Assembly: GCF_039544305.1 (NCBI RefSeq)
Contig: NZ_BAABLK010000027.1
Coordinates: forward strand, 124,001-188,000
Source: Paeniglutamicibacter antarcticus_C
GTDB taxonomy: Bacteria; Actinomycetota; Actinomycetes; Actinomycetales; Micrococcaceae
Reading direction: 5' to 3'
Length of the DNA stretch: 64,000 bases
The notes below the pieces were generated by a model. It did not search any database. It was not told the origin of the DNA and saw nothing but the letters and a program-made list of their open reading frames with translations. Positions 41,237 to 49,644 of the stretch are shown here, one piece after another. The position numbers were made by a program, and so were the translations under genes. Numbering within the stretch: the stretch's first letter is position 1; every line of letters begins with the position of its first letter.

Positions 41237-43114
41237 ATGGCAGGCCTGATTAAGCGTGAAGATATCGATGAAGTCCGAAACCGCACGGACCTCAAGGAAG
41301 TCATCGATGGATATGTGACGTTGCGCAGTGCGGGTGTCGGGTCGTGGAAGGGTCTTTGCCCCTTCCACGACGAACGCTCACCGTCATTCCACGTGCGCCC
41401 GCAGGTCGGCTCCTTCCACTGCTTTGGCTGCGGCGAATCCGGTGACGCGATTGCCTTCTTGCAGAAGATCAACCACGGCACGTTCTCCGAGACCGTCGAG
41501 CAGCTCGCTGCCCGCGTCGGCGTCGAACTGCACTACGAGGACGGCGGCACCGGTCCCCGGCGTGAGGAAATCGGCCGTCGCCAGCGCCTGCTCGATGCCC
41601 ACAAGATCGCCGAGGAGTTCTTCCGCGAGCAACTGTCCACCCCCGGGGCTGCCGAGGGCCAAAAGTTCCTTTCCGAACGTGGCTTCGATGAGGAAGCCGC
41701 GGCGCAATTCGGGGTCGGTTACGCGCCCCAGGGATGGGATGCGGCGCTCAAGCACTTACGTGGCCGTGGGTTCCAGGATGAGGAGCTCAAGCTCACCGGC
41801 ATCTTTTCCGAGGGCAACCGCGGGATTTACGACCGTTTTCGAGGCCGGTTGATCTGGCCGATCCGCGATCTCTCCGGGGCGACCATCGGGTTCGGTGCGC
41901 GCAAGCTCTACGAGGATGACCAGGGACCCAAGTACCTCAATACCCCCGAAACCCAGCTCTACAAGAAGTCCCAGGTTCTCTACGGGGTGGATCTTGCCAA
42001 GCGGGAGATCACCAAGACCCGGCAGCTGGTCGTGGTCGAGGGCTACACCGACGTCATGGCCTGCCACCTCTCAGGCATCGGCACGGCCGTGGCCACCTGC
42101 GGCACCGCGTTTGGAGCCGACCACATCAAGATCGCCCGTCGTCTGTTGCGCGACGACGGATCCGGCGGCGAAGTGGTCTTCACCTTCGACGGAGATGCCG
42201 CCGGGCAGAAGGCGGCCTTGCGCGCCTTCGAGGAAGACCAGAAGTTCATCGCCCAGACCTACGTTGCCGTCGAACCCACCGGCGCCGACCCATGCGACCT
42301 GCGCCAGACGCGCGGCCCGGAGGCCGTGCGGGAACTCATCGACGCCAAGCGTCCGCTCTTCGAATTCGCCATCAAGGCCGGGTTGAAGAATTTCAACCTG
42401 AACACCGTCGAAGGCAGGGTGCAAGCGCTGCGCGTAAGCGCCCCCATCGTGGCAGGTATCCGCGACTCGGCCATTCGCCCTGCCTATGCCCGCGAGCTTG
42501 CAGGCTGGCTGGGCATGGACATGGAGGACGTCAACCGGTCGGTGGGCGCTGCGGTGCGACGCAACCGCATGCCCAAAAGTGCCGAACCGGTGCACGGGAA
42601 CCAAACCCAGGGTACCCAGGAACAGCCCGCAACACCGGTCTACACCCGCCCGGACCCGCGGGACCCCGTGTCCCGGATGGAGCGCGAGGCCCTGGAAGTC
42701 GTGCTGCAGCAGCCGGCGCAGCTGAGCGCGGAACAATGGCAGGCGTTCTACGATGCCCGATTCATGGCACCGGCCCACGCGGCTGTCCATGACGCGGTCA
42801 GGGCGGCCGGACAGTCCGGGGCCACTCCCTCGCAGTGGGTCGAGGCAATCAGGCAGGAAGTTCCCGAGCCATTGCGCTCCTTCGTTTCCGAACTTGCCGT
42901 GACCCCGTTGCCGGCGAGCACCAACGATGCCCTGCTGCGCTATTGCAACGACATCATCAACAGGCTCTTCGAGCTTCAGATCACGCATATGAAGGCGGAG
43001 AAAATGGGAGAGTTGCAGCGCATGGATCCGGCCGGGGATCCAGAGGGCTTCCAACGCATCAACCGGGAGCTTTTGGAGCTGGAATTGCGGCGACGTTCAC
43101 TGCGCCAGGAGTAG
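41237..43114 (+). CDS. dnaG: DNA primase
   Basis: A 625-residue replicative primase. The CHC2 zinc finger is C41, H44, C62, C65 (CPFHDERSPSFHV, FHCFGC). The Toprim domain has VVVEGYTDVMACHL and FTFDGDAAGQKAAL. A DnaB-interacting helical domain ends the protein (residues about 470-625). ATG 41237 follows GGAGGGC; the open frame further left overlaps dgt. It lays RNA primers at the fork together with the replicative helicase. Confidence 0.97.
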   Translation: MAGLIKREDIDEVRNRTDLKEVIDGYVTLRSAGVGSWKGLCPFHDERSPSFHVRPQVGSFHCFGCGESGDAIAFLQKINHGTFSETVEQLAARVGVELHYEDGGTGPRREEIGRRQRLLDAHKIAEEFFREQLSTPGAAEGQKFLSERGFDEEAAAQFGVGYAPQGWDAALKHLRGRGFQDEELKLTGIFSEGNRGIYDRFRGRLIWPIRDLSGATIGFGARKLYEDDQGPKYLNTPETQLYKKSQVLYGVDLAKREITKTRQLVVVEGYTDVMACHLSGIGTAVATCGTAFGADHIKIARRLLRDDGSGGEVVFTFDGDAAGQKAALRAFEEDQKFIAQTYVAVEPTGADPCDLRQTRGPEAVRELIDAKRPLFEFAIKAGLKNFNLNTVEGRVQALRVSAPIVAGIRDSAIRPAYARELAGWLGMDMEDVNRSVGAAVRRNRMPKSAEPVHGNQTQGTQEQPATPVYTRPDPRDPVSRMEREALEVVLQQPAQLSAEQWQAFYDARFMAPAHAAVHDAVRAAGQSGATPSQWVEAIRQEVPEPLRSFVSELAVTPLPASTNDALLRYCNDIINRLFELQITHMKAEKMGELQRMDPAGDPEGFQRINRELLELELRRRSLRQE

Positions 43115-43180
43115 TTTTCACCGCGGAAAACACCGATTTTTGTTTTCCTGAAACCTTGTGTAGAGTATTTCTCGTTGCCT

Positions 43181-43256
43181 TCCCCCGTAGCTCAATTGGC
43201 AGAGCGTCCGACTGTTAATCGGAAGGTTACTGGTTCAAGTCCATTCGGGGGAGCCA
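43181..43256 (+). tRNA. tRNA-Asn (GTT)
   Basis: Acceptor TCCCCCG/CGGGGGA, D-arm GCTC..GAGC, anticodon loop CTGTTAA with GTT, and T-arm GGTTCAAGTCC are all intact. Discriminator G at 43253 is followed by an encoded CCA. TAGAGT at 43161-43166 is a likely -10. The same 73 bases recur at 45184-45256. Confidence 0.97.
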
Positions 43257-43261
43257 GATAG

Positions 43262-43297
43262 GAAATCCGTATTCTCATTATTGGGAATACGGATTTC
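43262..43297 (+). terminator. Rho-independent terminator after tRNA-Asn
   Basis: GAAATCCGTATTC (43262-43274) pairs perfectly with GAATACGGATTTC (43285-43297), followed by TTTGTTT. Confidence 0.85.
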
Positions 43298-43404
43298 TTT
43301 GTTTAATGCATTGTCACCAAAAAGTACTTGAATTCAAGACATCGCCGGCTCTGCCCCATAAGCGTGGAATCGGCTGAGCCCGGAGGCAACCGTATGATGG
43401 AGCG

Positions 43405-45087
43405 GTGGCTCATATCGACGTATCCGACATCCATTACTTCCTTTCGGACGGAACCCAGCTCCTGGGAGGCGTGACCTTCAAAGTCACTTCCGGTTCGAAA
43501 ACAGCTCTCATCGGGCCCAACGGGGCAGGCAAGACGACACTGATCAGGATCATCGCCGGGGACATCAAGGCCGATGAAGGCGCGATCAGCCGTTCCGGAG
43601 GCATGGGCATCATGCGACAGTTCGTGGGCCAGGTCCGTGATGAATCCACGGTGCGCGACCTGTTGGTCTCGACGGCTTCGGCGGACTTGGCAAAAGCGGC
43701 GAAGGCCATGGACGAAACCGAGCTGCTGATGATGGAATCCGATGATGAAAAGGTCCAGATGCGCTATGCGCAAGCCATCATTGACTGGGGCGACGCCGGC
43801 GGCTACGAGCTGGAAACCGCATGGGACAAGGTATGCATAACGGCGCTGGGTGTCCCCTTCGAACGTGCCTCACACCGGCTGGCATCCTCCCTCTCGGGCG
43901 GGGAACAGAAGCGATTGGTGCTCGAGGCCCTCTTCGAAGGTCCCGACGAGCTCCTGCTTCTGGACGAGCCGGACAACTACCTTGATGTCCCGGGCAAGCG
44001 ATGGCTTGAAGCCACCATGAACGAGTCGCCCAAGACCGTCCTGTTCATCAGCCACGACCGCGAGCTGTTGAACAACGCGGCTAGCCGCATCGTGACCCTG
44101 GAACCTGGCCACTCGGGTGCCACGGCATGGATCCACGGCGGAGCATTCGGGACATACGTCGATGCGCGGCGCGAACGCAACGAGCGCTTCGAAGAGCTGC
44201 GCAAGCGGTGGGACGAGGAACATGTCAAGCTCAAGGAGCTGGTGAACATGTACAAGAACAAGGCAGCCTTCCGTTCCGACATGGCCAATCGCTACCACGC
44301 GGCCCAGACGCGCCTGGCCAAGTTCCTCGAAGCGGGCCCGCCGCAGGCCATCCCGCTGGAACAAAACGTCAACATGAGGCTCAAGGGCGGACGAACGGCC
44401 AAGCGAGCCATCGTCGCGAAGAAGCTTGAGCTCACCGGGCTGATGAAACCCTTCAGCAACGAAATCTGGTTCGGTGACCGCGTGGCCATCCTCGGCTCGA
44501 ACGGCTCGGGAAAATCCCACTTCCTTCGCTTGCTGGCAGCCGGAGGCACCGACCCCGAACGCGAGCACCTGCCGGTCTCGGACTTCGAGATCGCCGAGGT
44601 TCCGCATGAGGGCACGGTAAAGCTCGGTGCCCGTATCCGGCCCGGATTCTTCGCCCAAACCCACAGCCGACCGGACCTTATGGGTCGACCCCTGCTTGAT
44701 ATCCTGCATCGCGGGGACGAGCACCGTTCGGGCATGGCACGGGAAGCGGCATCCGGTGCGCTCGATGGATACGGTCTGGCCGGCCAAGCTGAACAAAAGT
44801 ATGATTCGCTCTCCGGCGGCCAGCAAGCGCGATTCCAGATCCTTTTGCTGCAGCTTTCCGGAGCCACGCTCCTATTGCTTGACGAGCCCACGGACAACCT
44901 CGACCTGCACTCGGGCGAAGCGCTCGAAAGCGCCATCGACTCCTTCGAGGGCACCGTCCTGGCGGTGACCCACGATCGGTGGTTCGCCAGGTCCTTCGAC
45001 CGGTTCCTGGTGTTTGGGTCCAACGGAAAGGTCTACGAGTCCACGGAGCCCGTTTGGGATGAGGCCCGGGTGCAGCGCGAAAGATAA
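43405..45087 (+). CDS. ABC-F family ATPase
   Basis: A 560-residue soluble protein with two ABC domains and no membrane segment. Domain 1 has Walker A GPNGAGKTTLI, signature LSGGEQKRL and Walker B LLLLDEPDNYLD. The linker (residues about 240-320, rich in Arg/Glu/Lys) is the ribosome-contacting region. Domain 2 has GSNGSGKSHFL, LSGGQQARFQ and LLLLDEPTDNLD. The second Walker A ends GKSH rather than GKST. ABC-F proteins act on the ribosomal E-site in translation or antibiotic protection. GTG 43405 has GGAG upstream. It is flanked by two identical tRNA-Asn genes. Confidence 0.93.
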   Translation: MAHIDVSDIHYFLSDGTQLLGGVTFKVTSGSKTALIGPNGAGKTTLIRIIAGDIKADEGAISRSGGMGIMRQFVGQVRDESTVRDLLVSTASADLAKAAKAMDETELLMMESDDEKVQMRYAQAIIDWGDAGGYELETAWDKVCITALGVPFERASHRLASSLSGGEQKRLVLEALFEGPDELLLLDEPDNYLDVPGKRWLEATMNESPKTVLFISHDRELLNNAASRIVTLEPGHSGATAWIHGGAFGTYVDARRERNERFEELRKRWDEEHVKLKELVNMYKNKAAFRSDMANRYHAAQTRLAKFLEAGPPQAIPLEQNVNMRLKGGRTAKRAIVAKKLELTGLMKPFSNEIWFGDRVAILGSNGSGKSHFLRLLAAGGTDPEREHLPVSDFEIAEVPHEGTVKLGARIRPGFFAQTHSRPDLMGRPLLDILHRGDEHRSGMAREAASGALDGYGLAGQAEQKYDSLSGGQQARFQILLLQLSGATLLLLDEPTDNLDLHSGEALESAIDSFEGTVLAVTHDRWFARSFDRFLVFGSNGKVYESTEPVWDEARVQRER

Positions 45088-45140
45088 GGGAGCGCTTCTG
45101 GATGAGGGCCTGGAGTCGTCCGGAAAACCGTGGGCATGAT

Positions 45141-45169
45141 TTGGGATCCAATTGGTGCTCTGGTAAAGT
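45141..45169 (+). promoter_or_regulatory. Promoter of the second tRNA-Asn
   Basis: TTGGGA (45141-45146) and TAAAGT (45164-45169) are spaced 17 bp, 15 bases before the tRNA. Confidence 0.55.
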
Positions 45170-45183
45170 ATTACCTGCTTCAT

Positions 45184-45256
45184 TCCCCCGTAGCTCAATT
45201 GGCAGAGCGTCCGACTGTTAATCGGAAGGTTACTGGTTCAAGTCCATTCGGGGGAG
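45184..45256 (+). tRNA. tRNA-Asn (GTT), second copy
   Basis: The 73 bases are identical to the tRNA at 43181-43253. Here the discriminator G is followed by CGCA, so CCA is not encoded and must be added by CCA-adding enzyme. The flanking bases differ from the first copy, so the identity ends at the gene boundaries. Confidence 0.97.
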
Positions 45257-45265
45257 CGCAATAGG

Positions 45266-45302
45266 AAAACCCCGTCCTCCTTTTAGGAGAACGGGGATTT
45301 TT
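45266..45302 (+). terminator. Rho-independent terminator after the second tRNA-Asn
   Basis: ACCCCGTCCTCC (45269-45280) pairs with GGAGAACGGGG (45286-45296) with one mismatch, followed by ATTTTT. Confidence 0.8.
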
Positions 45303-45419
45303 CGTCTCCGGGCCAGCTCATACCGTAGAAGTACTTCTTCAGGGTGAGTTGTTTTCGGCCGTCCGATGATAGTTTTGGGATGAGCAGGCCGGGCCGAGGC
45401 CGCATGAAATGGAGACAGC

Positions 45420-46295
45420 ATGTCTGGATCGGAATCGACTGGAACCCAGTACCAGTCAGCGTCAAAAACCTTAAAGGGACAACTGGGCGGGCTTAGCCGC
45501 CTGATCCCGAAACAACTGATCGATGAGACGCGCATCGCCGCCTGTGTCTTGAAGTCAAAGGGCATCAACGTCGGCATTGCCGCCGGCGCCGCAGTTGTTG
45601 CCCTGGCCCTGCTCAGCTTCATGATGATCGCCTTGGTCGTTGCCTTGATCATGGGAATCGGTACGCTCATCTCGCCGTGGCTGGCCGCGTTGCTGGTAGC
45701 TGCGGGCTTCCTTGTTCTTGCCCTGATCCTTGGGCTATTCGCATTCCTGAAGGTCAAGAAGGCGATGCCGTTCATGCCCGAGGAAGCGATCCGTGGATTC
45801 CGCCACGACCTTGGAGTGGTCAAGGAAGGCAGCGCGTTTGATGTCGCCACCCTCGACGAGCCCAAGGCATCGAAGGATGACGCCGACAAGGACAATAAGG
45901 GTGAGAAGGACGACGAGCCCAAGGTCGAGAAGCCGACCCACAACGAACTGATCATTCGTACCCGGGAACGTCGCGACGAGATTGCCTTGTACCGCGACGG
46001 ACTGGGACGAAAAATCGACATCCCGATGCAATTCAGCGCAAAGGTGTCCGAAGCCGGCCAGGCAGCCGGTGACACGGTGACCAAGGCCGCCAGCCAGGCA
46101 CGTGATCTTGCCGATGCCGCTTCAGTGAAGATGTCGGAGGGGGTCGAACGGGCGACAGACAAGTTTGCATCTCTCAGCGGCGTCGACGGCGAAAACGCCA
46201 AGGAGGCCCTGCGTGAGCGCTGGCAGCCGCTGGCCATCATGGCCGGGTCCGTGACCATGTTCTTTGTGTTCCTGCGCAAGCTGATGCGCAAGTAG
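45420..46295 (+). CDS. Phage-holin-family (holin superfamily III-like) membrane protein with DUF3618-like C-terminus
   Basis: A 291-residue protein. Two adjacent membrane helices (residues about 54-78 and 83-108) match the holin_3_6/DUF1469 layout, which in actinobacteria is a chromosomal membrane protein and not a phage lysis gene. A charged linker (KASKDDADKDNKGEKDDEPK) leads to ELIIRTRERRDEIALYRDGL followed by GRKIDIP, the start pattern of DUF3618, then an amphipathic helix and a last hydrophobic segment near residues 273-287. These two domains are usually encoded by neighbouring genes; here they appear fused. Function unknown. Confidence 0.75.
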   Translation: MSGSESTGTQYQSASKTLKGQLGGLSRLIPKQLIDETRIAACVLKSKGINVGIAAGAAVVALALLSFMMIALVVALIMGIGTLISPWLAALLVAAGFLVLALILGLFAFLKVKKAMPFMPEEAIRGFRHDLGVVKEGSAFDVATLDEPKASKDDADKDNKGEKDDEPKVEKPTHNELIIRTRERRDEIALYRDGLGRKIDIPMQFSAKVSEAGQAAGDTVTKAASQARDLADAASVKMSEGVERATDKFASLSGVDGENAKEALRERWQPLAIMAGSVTMFFVFLRKLMRK

Positions 46296-46297
46296 TT

Positions 46298-46426
46298 ACG
46301 GGAACCGGGCCAGAGACCTAGTTCCCGTCCACGTCCTCCAGCAGTTGCCCCTCCCGAGATCCGCTCAGGACAGGAGGGGCGACAGCCAGGCAGGCACCGA
46401 CAGCCGGCCCGACGGGCAGGGGCAAC
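46298..46426 (+). other. Structured intergenic RNA region before the phosphatidyltransferase gene
   Basis: ACGGGAAC (46298-46305) pairs with GTTCCCGT (46321-46328), a likely transcript end after the holin-like gene. GTTGCCCCTCC (46344-46354) can pair with GGAGGGGCGAC (46372-46382), and its GTTGCCCC part can pair instead with GGGGCAAC (46419-46426). These mutually exclusive helices suggest a regulatory leader, but no known riboswitch class was recognised. Confidence 0.4.
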
Positions 46427-46451
46427 TAGCTAGAGCACGAAGGAGGTGAGC

Positions 46452-47072
46452 ATGCGCATCATTGGGGCGGGAACCCGCGACAATTTTGAATACCGCGAGC
46501 TCACCACGTTCTGGACGGTTCCCAACCTCATCACCGTTTTGAGGTTCCTGTTGGTCCCGCTATTCATCTGGCAGACCTTGACCCTGCACTACGGTTGGGC
46601 CACGCTGACCTTGGTGATCCTCGGTTCTTCGGACTGGATCGACGGCTACGCAGCCCGGCGCCTGGATCAGATATCCAGCGTCGGAAAGTGGCTGGACCCG
46701 GTGGCAGACAGGCTGGCCCTGTTCGCCATTGCCACCACGTTCGTCGCAACAGGAATCGCCCCGCCATGGTTGGCGCTCGCCATCATGATTCCCGATGCCA
46801 TCTTGATCACCAACGCCTGGGTGCTCTTCCATGGCAATCCCAACCTCCGGGTGAGCAACCTTGGAAAGATCCGTACCGCCTTGTTGCTGGTCGGCACCCC
46901 GCTGCTTCTTCTGGGAAGCACCGACTGGGGCCGCGGGACAATGCTGCGGGACATCTCGCTCTGGATCCTTGCACTGGCCTGTGCGCTTCACCTGGTTGCC
47001 TTCGTCCAATACTTTATCCAGGCGCACCGGAAGGCCAAGGCGCTGAAGGCGGGAACCGAGTGGTCTGGCTAG
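46452..47072 (+). CDS. CDP-alcohol phosphatidyltransferase
   Basis: A 206-residue membrane enzyme that transfers a phosphatidyl group from CDP-diacylglycerol to an alcohol such as glycerol-3-phosphate or inositol phosphate. The signature D-x2-DG-x2-AR-x8-G-x3-D-x3-D is complete: D61, D64, G65, A68, R69, G78, D82, D86 (SSDWIDGYAARRLDQ then VGKWLDPVADR). Six helices are predicted. ATG 46452 has AGGAGG five bases upstream; GTG 46446 overlaps that site. The downstream transporter gene overlaps its end by 13 bases. The alcohol acceptor cannot be assigned. Confidence 0.92.
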   Translation: MRIIGAGTRDNFEYRELTTFWTVPNLITVLRFLLVPLFIWQTLTLHYGWATLTLVILGSSDWIDGYAARRLDQISSVGKWLDPVADRLALFAIATTFVATGIAPPWLALAIMIPDAILITNAWVLFHGNPNLRVSNLGKIRTALLLVGTPLLLLGSTDWGRGTMLRDISLWILALACALHLVAFVQYFIQAHRKAKALKAGTEWSG

Positions 47073-47971
47073 CGGTCACGGCCGCGATCACCGGGGCGTT
47101 CTTTCTGGCCTTCGGCACACAACGGCAATCCAGCGCGGTGCGTGCCAGTGCCGGCGGGCTGAACGTGACCGGGTTGGGCATGGTTCGTTTGTTCAAGACG
47201 CCGCGCTGGGTTTTCGGGCTGGTGCTCCTGGGCATGGGCATGAGCCTGAACGTCTATGCGTTGGCCAATGCACCCTTGACCGTCGTGCAGCCCATTGGCG
47301 CGATCGCGTTGGTGATCACCACTGTGGTCAATGCCCGGGAACACCACATCAAGATGAACCGGCCCACGATTCTTGCAATCATCGCCTGCATGATTGGCAG
47401 CGTGGGTTTTGTCGTTCTTGCCATCCAGGTCAGTGCCGCGGACCATATGATCACCGTTTCCCAAGAATTGCTCACGATCATGATTCTCGTGGTTGTCGTG
47501 CTGGTCTTCGGCGGCGCCGTTGTCATGTTGCCGCACCGCCTCGGCGCCTTCTTTTACATCATGGGTGCAGGTGTCCTCTTCGGCTTCGTGGCGGTGCTGG
47601 TTCGCACCATCGCTATCGCCCTGCTTGACCCCAACGGTCGATTCCTCGCGAACGTTACGTGGTACTCCGTGTTGGCGGTGGTGGTTGCCGGACTCCTTGG
47701 CTCCTACTTCGTCCAGAACGCCTATTCCAAGGGTCCGCCGGACCTGGTGATTGCCGGATTGACCGTGATCGACCCCATCGTCGGGATCTCCATCGGGATC
47801 GCGATTCTTGGTGAACTCGATCCCAATGTCCGACCCGCCATGGCGTTGAGCATGGTTGCTGCCGGATGCATTGCTATCGTGGGGGTCATCGCGTTGTCCC
47901 GGCACCACCCTGACGTACTTGAGCGCAAGGCAGAGGCCAAGAAGAGGCCGAAGCTCTCCGACGGCAATTAG
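47060..47971 (+). CDS. DMT-superfamily transporter (NIPA/EamA-like)
   Basis: A 303-residue membrane protein with about nine to ten helices. LNVYALANAPLTVVQPIGAIALVIT and GPPDLVIAGLTVIDPIVGISIG are the paired DMT/NIPA-like blocks (xxxPLxVVQPI, xxPxxVIAxLTVIDP). The GTG start overlaps the phosphatidyltransferase by 13 bases, so translation is coupled. NIPA relatives move magnesium, but the bacterial members are uncharacterised. The C-terminal tail is basic (KAEAKKRPK). Confidence 0.82.
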   Translation: MVWLAVTAAITGAFFLAFGTQRQSSAVRASAGGLNVTGLGMVRLFKTPRWVFGLVLLGMGMSLNVYALANAPLTVVQPIGAIALVITTVVNAREHHIKMNRPTILAIIACMIGSVGFVVLAIQVSAADHMITVSQELLTIMILVVVVLVFGGAVVMLPHRLGAFFYIMGAGVLFGFVAVLVRTIAIALLDPNGRFLANVTWYSVLAVVVAGLLGSYFVQNAYSKGPPDLVIAGLTVIDPIVGISIGIAILGELDPNVRPAMALSMVAAGCIAIVGVIALSRHHPDVLERKAEAKKRPKLSDGN

Positions 47972-48063
47972 ATGGCGTTGAAATCCTGCGATTCGTCAAC
48001 CAAGACAATGAAGCGACTACCGTGGCCTCCAGAAGCGGTCATGTCAAGGAGTGAACACACCCC

Positions 48064-49251
48064 GTGACGGGCGAGAAACCATTGAAGATCGTCATTGCAG
48101 CGGATACCTATCCGCCGGATGTAAACGGCGCTGCAGTCTTTTGCCATCGTCTGGCCACAGCGATGACTGAGCGCGGACATGAGGTCTACGTTATGGCCAC
48201 CCGGCCGACCAAGGGGCCGACCATCACCGAAGTGCGCCCCGAGGCAACCGTTTACAGGCTGCGTTCGCACTCGGTGCCGACCCATGAGTATTTCCGCATT
48301 TGCTTCCCTTGGGAAATCAATCCTGAGATCAAGAAGTTGCTGAACAAGATCCAGCCGGACGTGGTCCATGCCCAGTGCCACTACATGATTGGTCAGCAAG
48401 CCCTGGCCGTTGGGAACAAGCTGGGCGTTCAAACCGTTGCGACCAACCACTTCATGCCGGAAAACCTTGACCCGTTCCTGCCGTTTCCGCAGTGGTTCAA
48501 GCGCATCATTGCACGCAATTCCTGGCGTGACATGGGCAAGATCATGGGCAAGGCGAATGTCGTGACCACCCCGACCCCGTTGGCCGCCCGGGCCATGAGC
48601 CGGTTCGCGCGCTTAAGCACCGTGCTTCCGCTGTCCAATGGCATCGATTCGAGCCACTACGAGCTCGGCGACAACGAAACGATTGAGTGCAACCCGTACC
48701 CCACGATCCTGTTTGTCGGCAGGCTGGCCGTGGAAAAGAACGTCAACGAACTCATTGATGCGCTTTCTTTGATGAAGACCGCACCCGAGGTGCACCTTGA
48801 AGTCATCGGTGGCGGAGAGCAGCGCGCACCGCTGGAAAAGCTGGCGCGCGAAAATGGTGTGGCCGACCGCGTGCGCTTCCTGGGACACGTGGACGACGCG
48901 GAATTGCGCAGGGCCTACTTGCGTTGCGATGTGTTCTGCCAGCCCGGTACCGCCGAACTGCAGTCCTTGGTGACCCTGGAAGCGCTGTCGGCTTCACGGC
49001 CCGTGGTCTTGGCCAACGCCATGGCGCTGCCTCACTTGGTTGAGAACGGTGTCAACGGCTACCTCTTTGAGCCCGGCGACCGCGCAGACCTGGCCAACAA
49101 GATCGACACGATCCTTGCCTTGACATCGCCCGAGCAGGAAATAATGGGCAAGGCCGGGCATGCCAAGGCCGCCGAGCACAGCCACAGCAAGACCATGGAC
49201 ACCTTCGAATCCATCTATCGAGGGGCCAAGGCCGAGGACTTCCTGCCCTGA
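48064..49251 (+). CDS. GT4-family glycosyltransferase (PimB/MgtA-like)
   Basis: A 395-residue GT-B enzyme. The N-terminal Rossmann half starts KIVIAADTYPPDVNGAAVFC and includes DVVHAQCHYMIG and TNHFMPEN; the C-terminal half has ILFVGRLAVEKNVNELIDAL, VIGGGEQRAPLE and the nucleotide-sugar site GTAELQSLVTLEALSASRPVV. The EX7E-like motif reads ELQSLVTLE. In actinobacteria such enzymes mannosylate phosphatidylinositol or diacylglycerol lipids, which would fit the nearby phosphatidyltransferase, but donor and acceptor are not proven. GTG start with AAGGAG 13 bases upstream. Confidence 0.88.
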   Translation: MTGEKPLKIVIAADTYPPDVNGAAVFCHRLATAMTERGHEVYVMATRPTKGPTITEVRPEATVYRLRSHSVPTHEYFRICFPWEINPEIKKLLNKIQPDVVHAQCHYMIGQQALAVGNKLGVQTVATNHFMPENLDPFLPFPQWFKRIIARNSWRDMGKIMGKANVVTTPTPLAARAMSRFARLSTVLPLSNGIDSSHYELGDNETIECNPYPTILFVGRLAVEKNVNELIDALSLMKTAPEVHLEVIGGGEQRAPLEKLARENGVADRVRFLGHVDDAELRRAYLRCDVFCQPGTAELQSLVTLEALSASRPVVLANAMALPHLVENGVNGYLFEPGDRADLANKIDTILALTSPEQEIMGKAGHAKAAEHSHSKTMDTFESIYRGAKAEDFLP

Positions 49252-49374
49252 TTCCTCAGTGGGCTTTGGGATTACGGCCGTGGAAGATGAAAACGCGCGG
49301 CGAAATCCACTAGTATGGCGAGGGATGTTTCACTGATCGACGTTTCGGCGTCGAAGAGCGGGACACCCGGTATT

Positions 49375-49448
49375 GGGGCGGTAGCTCAGTTGGTCAGAGC
49401 AGGGGACTCATAATCCCTTGGTCGTCGGTTCAAGCCCGACCCGCCCTA
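49375..49448 (+). tRNA. tRNA-Met (CAT)
   Basis: Acceptor GGGGCGG/CCGCCCT (one G-T pair), D-arm GCTC..GAGC, anticodon loop CTCATAA with CAT, T-arm GTCGG-TTCAAGC-CCGAC and discriminator A. CCA is not encoded. The pairing at the acceptor end suggests an elongator rather than initiator tRNA; a lysidine-modified tRNA-Ile(CAT) is not excluded. Confidence 0.94.
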
Positions 49449-49644
49449 CGAATGGAAGTCCTGGTCGAGTACTCATATGTGAGGAATCCGGCCGGGACTT
49501 TTTCGATCGCTGGACGGATTCCCCTACGGGTCAGGCACCTCCAGACGGAGCTTGGAAAGCACCACCGCAGGATTTGTATTTGTCCTTTCGGCCCGGCCGA
49601 GCGTTCACCTTTTGCGCAGCACCGATGAAAGGACGAGAGGGTCC

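Noticed and set aside
45420..46295. Prophage signal suggested by the holin-like domain
   Set aside because: No endolysin, capsid, tail, integrase or att sites nearby. This holin-superfamily-III-like protein is a common chromosomal gene in actinobacteria.
49375..49448. tRNA-Met as an integration site of a genomic island
   Set aside because: No integrase and no partial tRNA repeat are found; the flanking glycosyltransferases match the local base composition.
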